DNA from: Pseudaquidulcibacter sp041917055 | Lineage (GTDB): Bacteria; Pseudomonadota; Alphaproteobacteria; Caulobacterales; Aquidulcibacteraceae | Assembly (NCBI GenBank): GCA_041917055.1 | Contig: JAYRYJ010000003.1 | Location: forward strand, 153,959-217,958 | Length of the DNA: 64,000 nt | Direction of reading: 5' to 3' | In this document: one piece after another, positions 63,519 through 64,000 of the stretch | Layout of the letters: every line of letters starts with the position of its first letter | Position numbering within the stretch: position 1 is the stretch's first letter | Made by a program: the position numbers and the translations under genes | The notes under the pieces: generated by a model | What the model saw: the letters and a program-made list of their open reading frames with translations, nothing else | What the model was told of the DNA's origin: nothing | Database searches by the model: none

Positions 63519-64000
63519 CTATGACGCGAACATGAAAGCGCCCAAAAGCGCCATTATGCCACCCAAAATCGGTGTTGCTTTGCGAATTTGTGCAAATTTC
63601 AAACCGATTAAAGCCCCGAATAAATGCATTATGGCGGTGGAAATTAATGCGCCAGCCATAAAGCCGATTGTTAAATGGGTTGCCTCAGAGCCATGGGCGT
63701 GACCATGGAATGTCCCGACTAAAAGTGCAAAACCAGCGGCTGCAAGGCTTGGGATCCTGTCTTTTAGGGCCAAAGCCAAACCACCGAAAATGACCGACAA
63801 AGCAATCACACTTTCAGTAAATGGCAGTGAATAACCCAAATATGCCAAAAACATACCGATAATCATGCCACCAACAAAACCAAAAGGCAAAACAAAGGCT
63901 TTGCGATTTTGGTAATTTGCCGCCCAAAGTCCAATAGCAATCATAAAGATTGTATGATCAAGCCCAATCAATGGATGCGCCCACCCTTCGGCGAAATTCG
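63519..64000 (-). CDS. hupE: HupE/UreJ family metal permease (cut by window edge)
   Basis: The visible 160 residues have the signature HPLIGLDHTIFMIAIGLWA at the N-terminal side, HGHAHGSEA and several membrane helices, ending ALLGAFMFAS. The frame continues to the window edge (NFAEGWAHP), so the true start is outside. HupE is thought to import Ni or otherwise serve the hydrogenase. Ten bases separate it from hupC. Confidence 0.92.
   Translation of the reverse strand, partial: NFAEGWAHPLIGLDHTIFMIAIGLWAANYQNRKAFVLPFGFVGGMIIGMFLAYLGYSLPFTESVIALSVIFGGLALALKDRIPSLAAAGFALLVGTFHGHAHGSEATHLTIGFMAGALISTAIMHLFGALIGLKFAQIRKATPILGGIMALLGAFMFAS

Noticed and set aside
1..64000. tRNA or rRNA genes and CRISPR arrays
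   Set aside because: No gap shows a cloverleaf with a T-loop and anticodon arm or rRNA-like sequence, and the only regular repeats are the RHS leaders, which are too long and unevenly spaced for CRISPR.

Overview
The window looks like chromosomal DNA of an AT-leaning alphaproteobacterium. The best fit is the Caulobacterales/Hyphomonadaceae side of the class, judged from a FlaEY-like flagellar protein, a TacA-type sigma-54 activator next to an Hpt protein, a complete fixNOQP-fixGHIS-type cbb3 oxidase cluster, a hup/hyp uptake hydrogenase cluster of the alphaproteobacterial kind, and the aroK-aroB / xerD / bolA-dnaJ neighbourhood. The placement rests on gene content and recalled family knowledge, not on a search.

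Layout. 1-5001: the N-terminal end of hrcA, a flagellin-like gene with its own sigma-54 promoter, and the housekeeping run rsfS-rlmH-envC-ctpA. 5120-13902: a large FlaEY-like protein with three lectin-like repeats; a sigma-54-promoted operon (receiver protein, outer-membrane barrel, membrane HEAT protein, family 2 glycosyltransferase, Hpt protein); and a convergent NtrC/TacA-type activator. Together they look like a phosphorelay tied to a surface polysaccharide and the flagellum. 14025-18387: a RusA-like nuclease, a CpcT/CpeT-domain protein, a FIST protein and two tandem DUF2189 membrane proteins. 18382-26402: ccoNOQP-ccoGHIS on the minus strand, including the short ccoS and ccoQ.

26874-35240 is the accessory part. 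It is an array of orphan RHS toxin/immunity cassettes separated by six copies of a ~160-bp leader repeat, with no full-length RHS gene in view. One toxin is broken by an in-frame stop, one carries a possible His/Cys protease dyad, and two cassettes share a membrane zinc-ribbon immunity family, one of them without its toxin. Next come a CPBP protease, a 162-bp inverted-repeat element that supplies the stop codon of an AraC-type regulator, and a PCu(A)C copper chaperone. The chaperone's upstream palindrome is also found upstream of ccoN, so oxidase and copper chaperone may share a regulator.

38224-55000 is mostly housekeeping: pheST, rpmI-rplT, an SPFH protein, a malyl-CoA-lyase-like enzyme, xerD, aroK-aroB, a CorC-type protein, bolA and a J-domain protein. 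55013-64000 holds a minus-strand hydrogenase cluster (hupE, hupC, hupD, hupF, hupG, hupH, a fused rubredoxin/HybE protein, hupK, hypA-E). The structural genes hupSL probably lie just beyond the right edge, and no hypF is present in the window. Hydrogenase and cbb3 oxidase together suggest hydrogen oxidation under low oxygen.
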